A DNA stretch of 64,000 nucleotides from Litoreibacter janthinus (GCF_900111945.1 NZ_FOYO01000002.1:23202-87201); one strand, 5' to 3'; positions 1 through 8,328 are shown, numbered from the stretch's first letter. The notes: generated by a model not told the origin, from the letters alone. Made by a program: numbers and translations.

Positions 1-2
1 CG

Positions 3-1004
3 TCGCTGGTCGAGGCTGGTTTGGTCAAGGCGCTTACCGTCAGCGACAACAACGCCGTCCGTTTCGTGCTGGAGGTCAGCCCCAGCCACGCCGCCGCTTA
101 CAGCGAGGTGCGCCAGCAGGCCGAAGACGCAGTGAAAGGCTTGGCAGGTGTCAGCGCCGTGTCGGTGGTGATGACCGCGCACAGCACCCCATCTGCCCCG
201 CCCGATCTGAATCCGAAACGCGCAGCCCCCTCCGGCCCGCAGAAAATTCCCGGTGTGGATCGCATTCTGGCCGTCGCCTCCGGCAAGGGCGGCGTCGGAA
301 AATCTACCGTGGCCTCCAACCTCGCCTGCGCGCTTGCGGCGGAGGGGCGGCGCGTAGGCCTGCTGGACGCCGATGTCTACGGCCCGTCGCAGCCGCGCAT
401 GTTGGGCGTGTCGGGGCGGCCCGCCTCCCCCGATGGTAAAACCATTCTTCCCATGCGCAATTTCGGCGTCACTATGATGTCGATCGGGCTGATGACCAAT
501 GACGACCAAGCCGTCGTCTGGCGTGGACCCATGCTGATGGGTGCCTTGCAGCAGATGATGACGCAGGTCCAATGGGGCGCGCTGGATGTGCTGATCGTTG
601 ACCTTCCGCCGGGCACCGGTGACGTTCAAATGACGCTGGCGCAAAAGGCCCATGTGGATGGCGCGATCATCGTCAGCACGCCGCAGGATGTGGCCTTGCT
701 GGACGCCCGAAAAGGCATCGACATGTTCAACCAGCTCAAGACGCCGATCCTTGGGATGATCGAGAATATGTCGACCCATATCTGCTCTGAATGCGGCCAC
801 GAGGAACACGTCTTCGGCCATGGCGGCGTCGCCAAGGAGGCAGAGAAGCTGGGCGTTCCCCTGCTGGCAGAAATCCCGTTGCATCTGGACATCCGGCTTG
901 CCGCTGATGGCGGCGCCCCCATTGTGGTCTCCAAGCCCGACAGTGCGCAGGCCGCGGGCTTCCGCGCCGTGGCGCAACGCCTGATCGCTGACGGGCACGC
1001 ATGA
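3..1004 (+). CDS. apbC: Mrp/NBP35-family Fe-S carrier ATPase, 5'-truncated
   Basis: P-loop ATPase of the Mrp/ApbC/NBP35 family, which carries and transfers iron-sulfur clusters in the cytoplasm. The reading frame is open to the left edge of the window (it reads SLVEAGLVKAL from base 3), so the native start lies outside; 333 residues are visible of a usual 350-360. Seen: the end of the N-terminal MIP18-like domain (about residues 1-60), a linker rich in Pro and Ala, then the deviant Walker A motif GKGGVGKST (about residue 97), the DLPPGTGD segment, and a C-terminal CxxC (CSEC) typical of cluster binding. It overlaps the next gene by 4 nt (ATGA), so the three genes at 0-2.2 kb form one operon. 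The role in a particular metalloenzyme pathway is inferred from context only. Confidence 0.93.
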   Translation, partial: SLVEAGLVKALTVSDNNAVRFVLEVSPSHAAAYSEVRQQAEDAVKGLAGVSAVSVVMTAHSTPSAPPDLNPKRAAPSGPQKIPGVDRILAVASGKGGVGKSTVASNLACALAAEGRRVGLLDADVYGPSQPRMLGVSGRPASPDGKTILPMRNFGVTMMSIGLMTNDDQAVVWRGPMLMGALQQMMTQVQWGALDVLIVDLPPGTGDVQMTLAQKAHVDGAIIVSTPQDVALLDARKGIDMFNQLKTPILGMIENMSTHICSECGHEEHVFGHGGVAKEAEKLGVPLLAEIPLHLDIRLAADGGAPIVVSKPDSAQAAGFRAVAQRLIADGHA

Positions 1005-1702
1005 CCCAGCCACAATTCCCGCCGCTGTTCTCTGGCGAAGCCGCTAAGGGCGATCCGTTCGCGCTGGCCTGCGGGCGGGCAGCGGAGGGATGCGACGCGG
1101 GGCTGGTGTTTTATGATCTCGCGCCTGACCGGTTGCGCGCGGCCATCGTCTTCGCGCCGGAAACCGCGTTGCATGACGCACTGGCCGCCCTGCCCGTCTG
1201 CGGCGTGGGGTTCCAGAACGCTTTGGGCGCGCTTGGACCGCCCGAAGTCGCGGTGCATCTGGGCTGGGATGGCCCGATCTACGTCAACGGCGGGCGCTGC
1301 GGGGCATTGCGCGTCGCGGCCTCCCCCAAGGACCCGATGGCAGAGCCGGACTGGCTGGTCGTCGGGCTTGATCTGTGGCTTTGGCCCGCCAGTGAAGAGG
1401 GTGGGTTGACCCCCGACCAAACCGCGCTTTACGCCGAAGGCTGCGCCGAGGTCGACGCGGTGGAATTGCTGGAAGCCTGGGTGCGCCACACCCTTGTCGG
1501 CCTGAACGCGTGGTCCGATAGCGGGCTGGCCAGTCTGCACCGCGAATGGGGCGGTCTGGCCCACGGAAAAGGCACTGACATTGACGTTCTGGGCCATGCA
1601 GGGCATTTCCTTGGCGTCGATGAACATTTTGGTTTGCTGCTGCGCCAAGGCGACACGACGCGGCTGATCCCGCTCACCGAATTGCTGGAGGACTTGCCAT
1701 GA
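1001..1702 (+). CDS. DUF4444 / biotin-lipoate ligase-like protein
   Basis: A 233-residue cytoplasmic protein with no signal peptide. I recognise it as the biotin/lipoate A/B ligase-like family carrying the DUF4444 domain, common in Rhodobacterales. Visible signs are an N-terminal ligase-like fold (GLVFYDLAPDRLRAAIVFAPE) and a segment with the order WGGLAHGKG near residue 185, as in C-terminal domains of such ligases. The classical catalytic GRRxRxG-type motif is not evident, so real ligase activity is uncertain. It overlaps the Mrp gene by 4 nt upstream and the DUF6505-like gene by 4 nt downstream, so it is almost certainly co-translated with both. From memory, such trios occur near Mo/W formate dehydrogenase genes; I cannot confirm that here. 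Confidence 0.75.
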   Translation: MTQPQFPPLFSGEAAKGDPFALACGRAAEGCDAGLVFYDLAPDRLRAAIVFAPETALHDALAALPVCGVGFQNALGALGPPEVAVHLGWDGPIYVNGGRCGALRVAASPKDPMAEPDWLVVGLDLWLWPASEEGGLTPDQTALYAEGCAEVDAVELLEAWVRHTLVGLNAWSDSGLASLHREWGGLAHGKGTDIDVLGHAGHFLGVDEHFGLLLRQGDTTRLIPLTELLEDLP

Positions 1703-2193
1703 AACTCGCCCGTGCGATCCATTTCGACGAAAGCGACACCCGCGTGTTCCACAGCCCCGCGCGCACCGGCGAATGGTGCGTCTCTGGCGGGTTCGAGTTC
1801 TCCAACTGGTCCGAAGGTGATCTGGTCGGCAAGGCCCGTCAGGCCTTCTCAAACGGGTGGATGGGGTGCGAGACATTCGGGCGGGTCAGCTTCGTCGCCG
1901 TCACCCAGATCGAGCCGTCGGAACGCGACTGGTTGGTCGACCTTCTGGCGCAGCATTTCGTCGACATTTACGGCGCGCCATCGCTGGACGCCGCCCGCCC
2001 CGTCGCCACCGAAGAGGTCGACCACATGGCGTCCCTTTGCGAGGAACACGCGGCCAACACGCTGCTCACCGTGGCACGCGAATTGACTGATGCCGGTGTG
2101 CGCGAAAGCTACCGCGTGATCGAGGCGCAGGACGCAGGGCTAGAGCAGTTCGCTATCCACGGATCTCTGGATGACGAACCGCACCAGCATTAG
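1699..2193 (+). CDS. DUF6505-like conserved protein
   Basis: A 164-residue cytoplasmic protein of unknown function, with no signal peptide or membrane segment. It matches what I recall as the DUF6505 family, found beside DUF4444 and Mrp genes in Rhodobacterales. The N-terminal half is beta-rich and aromatic (GEWCVSGGFEFSNW); the C-terminal half is acidic and helical with His and Cys residues (HMASLCEEHAANT). The ATG lies 4 nt inside the end of the preceding gene. It is the last gene of the operon; a 32-bp inverted repeat copy starts 26 nt after its stop. No function can be assigned from sequence. Confidence 0.7.
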   Translation: MKLARAIHFDESDTRVFHSPARTGEWCVSGGFEFSNWSEGDLVGKARQAFSNGWMGCETFGRVSFVAVTQIEPSERDWLVDLLAQHFVDIYGAPSLDAARPVATEEVDHMASLCEEHAANTLLTVARELTDAGVRESYRVIEAQDAGLEQFAIHGSLDDEPHQH

Positions 2194-2218
2194 CGCTATT
2201 CGGGGTCGTTTGCGGGGC

Positions 2219-2250
2219 GGGGTCGTTTGCAGGAGCGGGCGAAATGACAC
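2219..2250. repeat. Left inverted-repeat copy bounding an AT-richer insert
   Basis: This 32-bp segment begins GGGGTCGTTTGC and ends GGGCGAAATGACAC. Its reverse complement occurs at 4800-4831 with 28 of 32 bases identical, the differences confined to a 6-base centre. A further tandem copy of the first 12 bases starts at 2202. The pair brackets the VOC and secreted-protein genes. Confidence 0.75.
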
Positions 2251-2481
2251 TCCAAGCAACTTGTCAATCCGGCCCAATTGAACCCTCCTGAGTTTGGGCC
2301 GTCTATGTCATTGATTTGTATGGACCGGAAAATGTCTCAACCAGCCACCTGTTTGAATGGGAAATGAGTTGGTGAGCAGACATTCGTTGCCCGCTATGCG
2401 AACTCACACATCGCGGACGAAGCTGCCCTTCGCGTTGTTATCTTCAACGCCCGCTTTCGGGCGCACAACGGCGAGTAGGGC

Positions 2482-2877
2482 TCATTTTTTTGAGTTTGCG
2501 ATCCCCGAAAATACAACGACGTTGTATCCGTCTGGATCATAAAAATACAACTCACGATGGCCGTGCGATTGATCGACTGGTCCTAGTGAAACCTCATGGC
2601 CCTCGGTCGAGAACTTCTTTGCCCACTCATCAACATTTGCAACAGAGAAATGGATTATTATGCCTCTCCCCCGAAACTTCTCTTTCTCTAAGCCGTTTAA
2701 GTTGCCTGAAAACTTGTCTGGGGCGCGATGCAAGTACATTTGCATGCCGTCCGATTGAAGAATTGCAAAACCAGCGGTGGGCCTCACTTTGAGGCGTGCA
2801 AGGCCAAGTGACTCGTAAAACCGAACGGACGCGTCAACATCGGACACGTACATTAGAATCCCTGTTCCGCCGGTCAC
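2482..2877 (-). CDS. VOC-family (glyoxalase/bleomycin-resistance fold) protein
   Basis: A 131-residue single-domain protein of the vicinal oxygen chelate superfamily; such domains dimerise in the cytoplasm around a metal. Seen: the first beta-alpha-beta unit with SDVDASVRFYESLG, a second module with IIIHFSVANVDEW, and the closing strand YFYDPDGYNVVVF, where DPDG is the family hallmark. The usual first metal-ligand His is absent (the strand reads GILMYVSDV), so it may be a binding protein rather than a metalloenzyme. Its ATG overlaps the stop of the upstream 527-residue gene by 4 nt, so the two are co-translated. It sits in the AT-richer insert, which suggests acquisition. The substrate is unknown. 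Confidence 0.85.
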   Translation of the reverse strand: MTGGTGILMYVSDVDASVRFYESLGLARLKVRPTAGFAILQSDGMQMYLHRAPDKFSGNLNGLEKEKFRGRGIIIHFSVANVDEWAKKFSTEGHEVSLGPVDQSHGHRELYFYDPDGYNVVVFSGIANSKK

Positions 2878-4457
2878 TGCAATCTCACTGCGTCAGGGAA
2901 CATCTTTAGTCGTTCGCTAATCGTCGGAACCGGGATCCGAAAAACAGCCCCAGTACGATCCGGACCTGCATTTTGATCTGTCAGAAAAAGGTAATCCCCG
3001 TTCCACGAGAATTGTGTACCCATCGGACTGCGAAGAGGTGCGCCGCGCCAAAGTACCCCTGGTACGCCACCAACCGGATCAAATAGTGAAATGCTTTGAG
3101 TAGTGCCATCTGCGGAAGCGAACACGAATGGCTCGTACCGATTGATTGGCGTCCGCGCGCCTGCATGCTTGTTGTCGCGAGCGACCGCACTTGCGTTCAA
3201 GTCCTTTAGAAACCTCTCTACATTCTGACTCGTTACTTTACCGACATCATTGATGGTCGTGACACTCAGCTCAAAGTTGGGGTTATCGACATCACTTTCG
3301 ATAGAAAATGACAATGTGCCAAACTGGTCGAGATCGCCAGCGGTAGCAACAAACTCATTTTTGCCGTTTGAAAATGTGGCTCCGTCTCCTGATCTAATTA
3401 CAATTGACGTTGCGGGGTTGATGCCGTCAAATTTCAGAGAAACTAAGGAATCCTCTCGATAATGAACCTTCTCCAATGGACCAAGAGAAAGAGGTTCTTC
3501 CGACAGTATTTCCGTCAAGAAAAAACCGGGAAGCCCAGATTGTGGCAGGTATCCAAGGTCCGAGTTATCCCATCTACCACCATCGATGTCGATCAAGCGA
3601 AGATAGAACCTGTCGTTCAAGGGAAATATGCACGCACCTATAAGAGTAATAAACCTATGATCTGGGAACAGTCTTTCTGGCTCTCCTCCTTCTATTGGCA
3701 GCGCAAATAATGCTCCTGAGAGAAATTCTTCTTCCGGAGCCTCAGGGCGGGCATAGGGTTCGCCTGCTGCCCAATCCGAAACAATGACGGTATTGCCAAT
3801 TACTGTGACACCCTCTGGGCTTCTGAAAGGAGCGCCCTCATGTAAGACGCGGGTCGCGCCTGGTGTCCCGTCCTCATTGACTTCGATGGCGAATACTTTA
3901 GCCCCAACTCCCGTACCAGGGCTGCGAGGAACCGGTTCCTCGCCGTAGTCCGCGACTATGAGTTCATCTCGCCGACCATCATCATATCTCTTGTAGAATA
4001 ACCACTTCGAATTTTCGAGCAGAGGGCCACGGTAGAATATCGAAAGATCACCAGAATCAGGAAGCAATTTCCAAATTGTAGCAGGTTCGTTGTGGTTTGA
4101 GTCTTTCCCTGTGTCTGAGATGAAAAGTGCTTCATCGCCAAGCACTATTCCCTTCGTCTGAATTAGAGGTGGGCCTATCTTGATTGGAGTCGGTCGAAAG
4201 GACTCCGTAGGCATTACAAGACTGTCGGAAATCTGATCGCCCAAACTTAAGAAGTCGACCGAGCCATTTTCTCTGCCTTTGTAAATCGAAGATAACGAGG
4301 ATATTGAGCCGATCTCTTGGGCGCCGAACCGGCGTTCCAAATGGGGTGAAGTCTGAAATACTGGGGTAACTGAAACATCCTGAGCAACGGCTTGGTGGGG
4401 CGCGAAGCCCGAGAGGGTTGCTGTTCCAAGTCCAAGTGCAAAACTCATCCAACGCAT
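2874..4457 (-). CDS. Exported protein of unknown function, likely beta-propeller
   Basis: A 527-residue protein with a clear signal peptide (hydrophobic stretch, cleavage after HQAVAQ near residue 26). I do not recognise a named family. Short beta-strand blocks recur with the order GDEALFISDTGKDS, DELIVADYGEE, NTVIVSDWAAGE and NGDYLFLTDQNAG. This pattern resembles NHL/SMP-30-like six-bladed propellers, so a periplasmic or secreted binding or lactonase-like protein is plausible. Codon choice is visibly AT-richer than in genes on either side. It is the first gene of a two-gene operon with the VOC protein. The start at 4457 is supported by the signal peptide following it directly. Function unassigned. 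Confidence 0.7.
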   Translation of the reverse strand: MRWMSFALGLGTATLSGFAPHQAVAQDVSVTPVFQTSPHLERRFGAQEIGSISSLSSIYKGRENGSVDFLSLGDQISDSLVMPTESFRPTPIKIGPPLIQTKGIVLGDEALFISDTGKDSNHNEPATIWKLLPDSGDLSIFYRGPLLENSKWLFYKRYDDGRRDELIVADYGEEPVPRSPGTGVGAKVFAIEVNEDGTPGATRVLHEGAPFRSPEGVTVIGNTVIVSDWAAGEPYARPEAPEEEFLSGALFALPIEGGEPERLFPDHRFITLIGACIFPLNDRFYLRLIDIDGGRWDNSDLGYLPQSGLPGFFLTEILSEEPLSLGPLEKVHYREDSLVSLKFDGINPATSIVIRSGDGATFSNGKNEFVATAGDLDQFGTLSFSIESDVDNPNFELSVTTINDVGKVTSQNVERFLKDLNASAVARDNKHAGARTPINRYEPFVFASADGTTQSISLFDPVGGVPGVLWRGAPLRSPMGTQFSWNGDYLFLTDQNAGPDRTGAVFRIPVPTISERLKMFPDAVRLQ

Positions 4458-4830
4458 CGCGAACTCCTTGGCAAAGAAAATTCTTTAGATGCACCTTATC
4501 ACTACTTTGTGGCATCCTCCAAACAGCACTTATTGCGCCTCAGCGGAATCGCGGATTCTGAGCTCAAGCAATTTTCGAGATTGTTGAGTGCGCCATATCG
4601 CCATATAAATGTTGGCGAAAGCGGCACGGTAGCTATCACCGTCCAACAACCGCTCTGACGCCAATCTTCGTCAACGCGCGTAGGCTCCAGCTTTTGAAAA
4701 TGACATTCGCTGCAAGGCGGAAACTTGGTAGCTTTGGGCTCCGACCTGCCATTCGCTGCGATATGTGTGAACGGCTGCTATCCGAAAATCTTGTTTAGCG
4801 TGTCATTTCGCCCAGTTCCGCAAACGACCC
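4458..4830. other. Gene-free region with degenerate dispersed-repeat remnant
   Basis: There is no convincing gene in these 373 bases. The upstream region of the 527-residue protein occupies 4458-4650. From about 4696 to 4790 there are two copies of CATTCGCTGC about 46 bases apart, with adjoining GAACGGCTGCTATCC. This resembles a dispersed non-coding repeat I have the impression of seeing in Rhodobacteraceae genomes; a related stretch (CATTCGTTGC) lies near 2380. The right 32-bp inverted repeat begins at 4800 and runs into the last codon of tupA. Confidence 0.45.
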
Positions 4831-4831
4831 C
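4800..4831. repeat. Right inverted-repeat copy bounding the AT-richer insert
   Basis: This is the reverse complement, with 28 of 32 identical bases, of the segment at 2219-2250. It begins GTGTCATTTCGCCC and ends GCAAACGACCCC. Its last base overlaps the tupA stop codon, so this copy abuts the 3' end of the tungstate operon just as the left copy abuts the 3' end of the DUF6505-like operon. Confidence 0.75.
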
Positions 4832-5637
4832 TATTCGGCCTTCGCGTTGAACACGAACAACGTCTCGCCGCCGATGGTGTAGCCGTCAATCAGCGCCTTC
4901 GCCGTGTCGCTGACCAGCCAGTCTTCCAGCTTCATCGCGAGGTCGTTTTTGACATGCGGGTGTTTGGCCGGATTGACCGGCAGGAAGGCATATTGGTTGA
5001 ACAGCGCCGGATCGCCGGAATAGAGCAACGCCAACCCGGCCTTGTTGCCGAACTTCAGCCAGCTTGCACGGTCCGACAGAATATAGCCGTCCATGCCCGC
5101 CGCGGTGTTCAGCGCGGCCCCCATGCCAGCGCCGACCGCGTTGTACCAATCCCCGAACGTCGCCGCGTCCAGTCCGGCGGACTTCCAGACGGCAAGCTCT
5201 GCCTTGTGGGTGCCGCTGTCGTCGCCACGGCTGACAAAAGCGGGCTTGGCGTCTGCAATGTCCCGCATCGCTTCCACGACGGAGCCATCATCCGCGATGC
5301 CCGCAGGGTCCGCCTTGGGGCCAATGACCACAAAGTCGTTATACATGATCTCGCGGCGGTGGGTGCCATATCCTGCCGCCAGAAACGCCTCTTCGGCTTT
5401 GCGCGAATGGACCAGGATCGCGTCCACATCGCCTGCCTCGCCCAGCCGGATCGCTTGCCCCGTGCCCACAACCAGAAGTTGCACATCAAGGTCCAGATCC
5501 GCCTTGATCTGCGGCAGCAAAACGTCTGCCAAGCCAGAGTTCTCGAACGACGTTGTCACTGCAAGTTTCATATCCTCTGCCGCAACAAGGGTTGTAGAGG
5601 CAGAAAGGGCGACAATAGCTGTTAAAGTCTTGATCAT
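4831..5637 (-). CDS. tupA: Tungstate ABC transporter, substrate-binding protein
   Basis: A 268-residue periplasmic binding protein. The signal peptide runs to about residue 20 (ALSASTTLVAA). Just after it, the motif AVTTSFENSGL matches the TTTSxxxSGL anion-binding loop that marks TupA/WtpA-type tungstate binders. Later blocks include ILVHSRKAEE, FVSRGDDSGTHKAE (oxyanion contact) and DRASWL, all typical of the family. It is the last gene of tupB-tupC-tupA; its ATG overlaps the tupC stop by 4 nt. Tungstate rather than molybdate is preferred because of the TTS motif and length, but specificity is inferred. Confidence 0.92.
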   Translation of the reverse strand: MIKTLTAIVALSASTTLVAAEDMKLAVTTSFENSGLADVLLPQIKADLDLDVQLLVVGTGQAIRLGEAGDVDAILVHSRKAEEAFLAAGYGTHRREIMYNDFVVIGPKADPAGIADDGSVVEAMRDIADAKPAFVSRGDDSGTHKAELAVWKSAGLDAATFGDWYNAVGAGMGAALNTAAGMDGYILSDRASWLKFGNKAGLALLYSGDPALFNQYAFLPVNPAKHPHVKNDLAMKLEDWLVSDTAKALIDGYTIGGETLFVFNAKAE

Positions 5638-6347
5638 TCGACAATATCTCCGCGCAGGAAGGAAGCGAGTTCCGGGGTTTTGGGGGCATCAAAAAAGGCC
5701 GGTGCAGCGGCCGAGTCGTGTATGCGCCCACTCAAAATGAACAGCGCATCGGATGCAAGTCGCTTCGCCTGCCCCAAATCATGGGTGGCCATTACAATGC
5801 GCGTGCCACTGTCGCGGGTGGCCAGCAAAAGGGTCTCGAACTCGCGGGTCGCACGACCATCCAGATTGGCGCAAGGCTCATCAAGAAACAGCACCTCCGG
5901 CTGCCGGATCAGTGCCCGTGCAAGGGCCAGTTTCTGCCGCTCCCCCCCCGACAGACGCGTCGCTGGCGCCTGCGCATGGCCGTCCAGACCGATGCGCTTG
6001 ATCCAGTCGGCCACCCGTGGCTCAGCCTCGCGGCGCGACACGCCAGACAGCCGCAAAGGGTAGTGCAGATTGTCCGCCACCGACCGGCGCAGCATGATCG
6101 GCGATTGGAACACATAAGCCTGCCGCTCCCGTGCGCGGTCCTCATCCATCGACCAGTCCACGGTGCCGCCGCTCAACCGCTCCACCCCGTGCATGACCCG
6201 CAGGAGGGTGGTTTTGCCCGACCCGTTCGGCCCGACAATGATCGTCAGCCCCTGTCCGTCCAGCTCCAGATCAACCGGCCCAAGGATCGTCTTTCCGCGG
6301 CGCCGCACTTGCGCGTCACGCAGCCGCAGGGGGAACAAGCTGCTCAC
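5634..6347 (-). CDS. tupC: Tungstate ABC transporter, ATPase
   Basis: A 237-residue ATPase that energises tungstate import. Seen: Walker A GPNGSGKTTLLR (about residue 35), Q-loop VFQSPIML, signature LSGGERQKLALARAL, Walker B VLFLDEP and the switch His in MATHD. It has no C-terminal regulatory (TOBE/MopI) domain, as usual for TupC/WtpC short forms. I chose GTG at 6347, which overlaps the tupB stop in a GTGA arrangement. The open frame extends further upstream, but that part is antisense-like sequence within tupB; a second GTG at 6350 is also possible. Confidence 0.92.
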   Translation of the reverse strand: MSSLFPLRLRDAQVRRRGKTILGPVDLELDGQGLTIIVGPNGSGKTTLLRVMHGVERLSGGTVDWSMDEDRARERQAYVFQSPIMLRRSVADNLHYPLRLSGVSRREAEPRVADWIKRIGLDGHAQAPATRLSGGERQKLALARALIRQPEVLFLDEPCANLDGRATREFETLLLATRDSGTRIVMATHDLGQAKRLASDALFILSGRIHDSAAAPAFFDAPKTPELASFLRGDIVE

Positions 6348-7048
6348 CACAGACCCTCCCGTTCCGTGCGCGACAGCCAGTGGATCGCGAAGTTGACCAA
6401 CAGCGCCAGCCCGATCAGCACAAAGCCCAGAGCCAAGGCCAACGCGAAGTCGCCCTTGCCGGTTTCCAGCGCAATCGCGGTGGTCAGAACCCGCGTGACA
6501 TTGTCGATATTGCCGCCGACGATCATGATAGCCCCGACCTCGCCAATGGCCCGGCCAAACCCTGCCAGCGCCGCCGTCAAAAGGTTGCGCCGCCCGTCCC
6601 ACATCAGCGTTTTGACCCGCTGCCATTTGGTGGTGTTCATCGAGATCAGTAGATCGTGGTATTCGGCCCAAAGCTCCCGCATCGCCTGATGGGTGATCGA
6701 CGCAATCAGCGGGGTGATGATGATGACCTGCGCAATGACCATCGCGGTGGGGGTAAACAACAGCCCCAACACGCCGAACGGGCCGGATCGTGACAACATT
6801 AGGTAAACGATCAGCCCGACAACAACAGGCGGCAGCCCCATCATGGCGTTGACCACGGCAATCACCAGACGCCGCTGCCTGAACCGCGTGATCGCGAGGT
6901 AGGTGCCCAAGGGGATGGCGATACAGCAGGCCACAACCAAGGCCGAAAGCGTCACCTGCAAAGAGCGCAAAGCGATGTCGATCAGCTCTGGATCCAGCGC
7001 AATCACAAGCCAGAACGCCGCGCGCAGCCCTTCGAAAATTTCTGTCAT
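6344..7048 (-). CDS. tupB: Tungstate ABC transporter, permease
   Basis: A 234-residue inner-membrane permease with about five hydrophobic segments. The EAA-type loop that contacts the ATPase is visible as AALAGFGRAIGEVGAIMIVGGN. The sequence shape (LRSLQVTLSALVVACCIAIPLGT near the N terminus, GLPPVVVGL in the middle) is that of TupB/WtpB permeases. It is the first gene of the operon, so the promoter should lie in 7049-7161. The operon is convergent with the Mrp/DUF4444/DUF6505 genes. Confidence 0.92.
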   Translation of the reverse strand: MTEIFEGLRAAFWLVIALDPELIDIALRSLQVTLSALVVACCIAIPLGTYLAITRFRQRRLVIAVVNAMMGLPPVVVGLIVYLMLSRSGPFGVLGLLFTPTAMVIAQVIIITPLIASITHQAMRELWAEYHDLLISMNTTKWQRVKTLMWDGRRNLLTAALAGFGRAIGEVGAIMIVGGNIDNVTRVLTTAIALETGKGDFALALALGFVLIGLALLVNFAIHWLSRTEREGLW

Positions 7049-7161
7049 GCCGTCAGCACGTCCCTGCCCAATCCGTCGACGCCGGTGTTTCCACCTTCGT
7101 TGCTAGGAGTGTTGGCATCGGCTGTCCAGTGCAGCAGCCCAGAATGTCGCCCCCTGCCCCG

Positions 7162-7848
7162 CTACTCGGTGATAATCACCTGTGACACACCCGCCTCCAC
7201 GCTCTGGCAGACGCGCAAGAGCTTAGTGGCGAAATGGGATTGCACATAGGCCGCGTGGAACCTGCTTGGCGCGAGCAGCGTCATCCGCCCGCCGCTGACA
7301 TCCGTGCATTTCAACGCATGGAACCAGCTGCCATAGTTCGCAGGGTCTTCACTATGCAGCACCGCTTGCGCCAAGGCCCACGCGGTCCCGTCTTTCAGGT
7401 CCGGCGCAGGTACCACGCCGCGCGCAGGCATCGGCACGATCTGACCGCTTTCCGGCTCTGGCCCGCCATGCATCCGCAGGTTGAAATCCGGCCCGACCTT
7501 GGACCAGTCATCGCTGGTGTCAGACATCATGCGATCGAAGTTCATGGAATATTCGGTGACACGGCCCCGCGCGCCCTGACGTCTGACAACCAGCCAGCCC
7601 ATCGCGCGCAGCTTGGCCATCTCGCGCTTGACCGTTCGCTCGTCCACCGACCACATCTGCGCAATCTCGCGCTGACCCACAGCCAACTCGTTCCGCTGCC
7701 AGTTATAGCGCGCGGTGATCAGCGTCAGCAGCCTGAGAACCAGCCGGTGCTCGTGCTTGCCCCGCGCCAGTGCATAGGTGCCCAGTGCGGTGATAATATC
7801 ATATTTGCGTGCGGCGGCCTGACGCCCCACAGCTTTCGGAGATTGCAT
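7162..7848 (-). CDS. DnaA-like plasmid replication initiator
   Basis: A 228-residue protein with two parts. Residues about 15-125 form a winged-helix DNA-binding domain (REIAQMWSVDERTVKREMAKL is replaced by the wing LVVRRQGARG). Residues about 155-225 resemble the N-terminal domain of DnaA (GSWFHALKCTDVSGGRMTLL, then SHFATKLL). There is no AAA+ ATPase core and no DnaA domain IV, so this is not chromosomal DnaA. The layout, with a divergent parAB operon across an iteron-bearing spacer, matches my recollection of 'DnaA-like' plasmid replicases in Rhodobacterales. Its likely role is to bind the iterons at 8077-8142 and load the helicase. Family assignment is from memory, not a search. Confidence 0.75.
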   Translation of the reverse strand: MQSPKAVGRQAAARKYDIITALGTYALARGKHEHRLVLRLLTLITARYNWQRNELAVGQREIAQMWSVDERTVKREMAKLRAMGWLVVRRQGARGRVTEYSMNFDRMMSDTSDDWSKVGPDFNLRMHGGPEPESGQIVPMPARGVVPAPDLKDGTAWALAQAVLHSEDPANYGSWFHALKCTDVSGGRMTLLAPSRFHAAYVQSHFATKLLRVCQSVEAGVSQVIITE

Positions 7849-8076
7849 GATTGCCCTCGAAATCGCATCGACCGTTTCGGATAGATGCCTGCCTGCTCTT
7901 TAAGAACCTTTAACGGTTCGGTCGCCGGGATTGATATTTGGCAACGCCTTTCCCGATCTATCTGTGATTTGCGTCCTCAAACCCGATTCTGTCAAGCCCT
8001 CGTTCTCGAGATTGCAGTCCTCATACCAAAATCAAAAGATAAAAATGGTATCTTAGGTATAGGGGGCCATGCAGTG

Positions 8077-8142
8077 TGTCCCCTATTGAGACAGTTTTGT
8101 CCCCCAATATGCAGCGGGGACCTTCAAACTGTCCCCCAATAT
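8077..8142 (+). repeat. Three iteron-like direct repeats
   Basis: The motif TGTCCCCCAATAT occurs exactly at 8098-8110 and 8130-8142, and as TGTCCCCTATT at 8077-8087. Start-to-start distances are 21 and 32 bases, close to two and three turns of B-DNA, so the copies lie on the same face of the helix. This is what iterons for a replication initiator look like. Confidence 0.65.
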
Positions 8143-8241
8143 TTAGCAGCTCTCCCTATCGAATGGCGCGAGTCGGCTGGGACGCAGAGAATCACCGGAG
8201 CACCAATGAGGCTTGGGGCAGCACAGTTTTTGCCATTCCGT

Positions 8242-8261
8242 CCCTATTTCATTAAATAGGG
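8242..8261. promoter_or_regulatory. Hairpin or operator upstream of parA
   Basis: CCCTATTT and AAATAGGG form a perfect 8-bp inverted repeat around the 4-base loop CATT, followed by GTTTTC-like sequence. It could be a protein-binding palindrome controlling parAB or a transcription-attenuating hairpin; I cannot tell which. Confidence 0.4.
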
Positions 8262-8328
8262 TTTTCAAAGAACGCAAATTAGACGTAAATCAGGAAACAA
8301 CGACAAAAAGCGTTCTGGGCGGGCCGAC

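Noticed and set aside
626..1876. A 416-codon open frame on the minus strand across the Mrp and DUF4444 genes
   Set aside because: It is a composition-driven shadow of the GC-rich plus-strand genes, has no recognisable domain, and the plus-strand proteins are clearly real.
2357..2542. A 61-codon plus-strand frame before the VOC gene
   Set aside because: It overlaps the VOC gene on the opposite strand, has no ribosome site, and seems to lie in a repeat-derived stretch.
3462..3710. Small plus-strand frames inside the 527-residue gene
   Set aside because: No start context and no domain; the minus-strand frame has a signal peptide and is continuous.
5718..6689. A 323-codon plus-strand frame under tupC and tupB
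   Set aside because: Antisense to clear ABC transporter genes; shows only composition bias.
7049..7161. A standalone promoter or small RNA upstream of tupB
   Set aside because: No convincing -35/-10 pair or hairpin could be read; a tungstate-responsive element may exist but I cannot support one.
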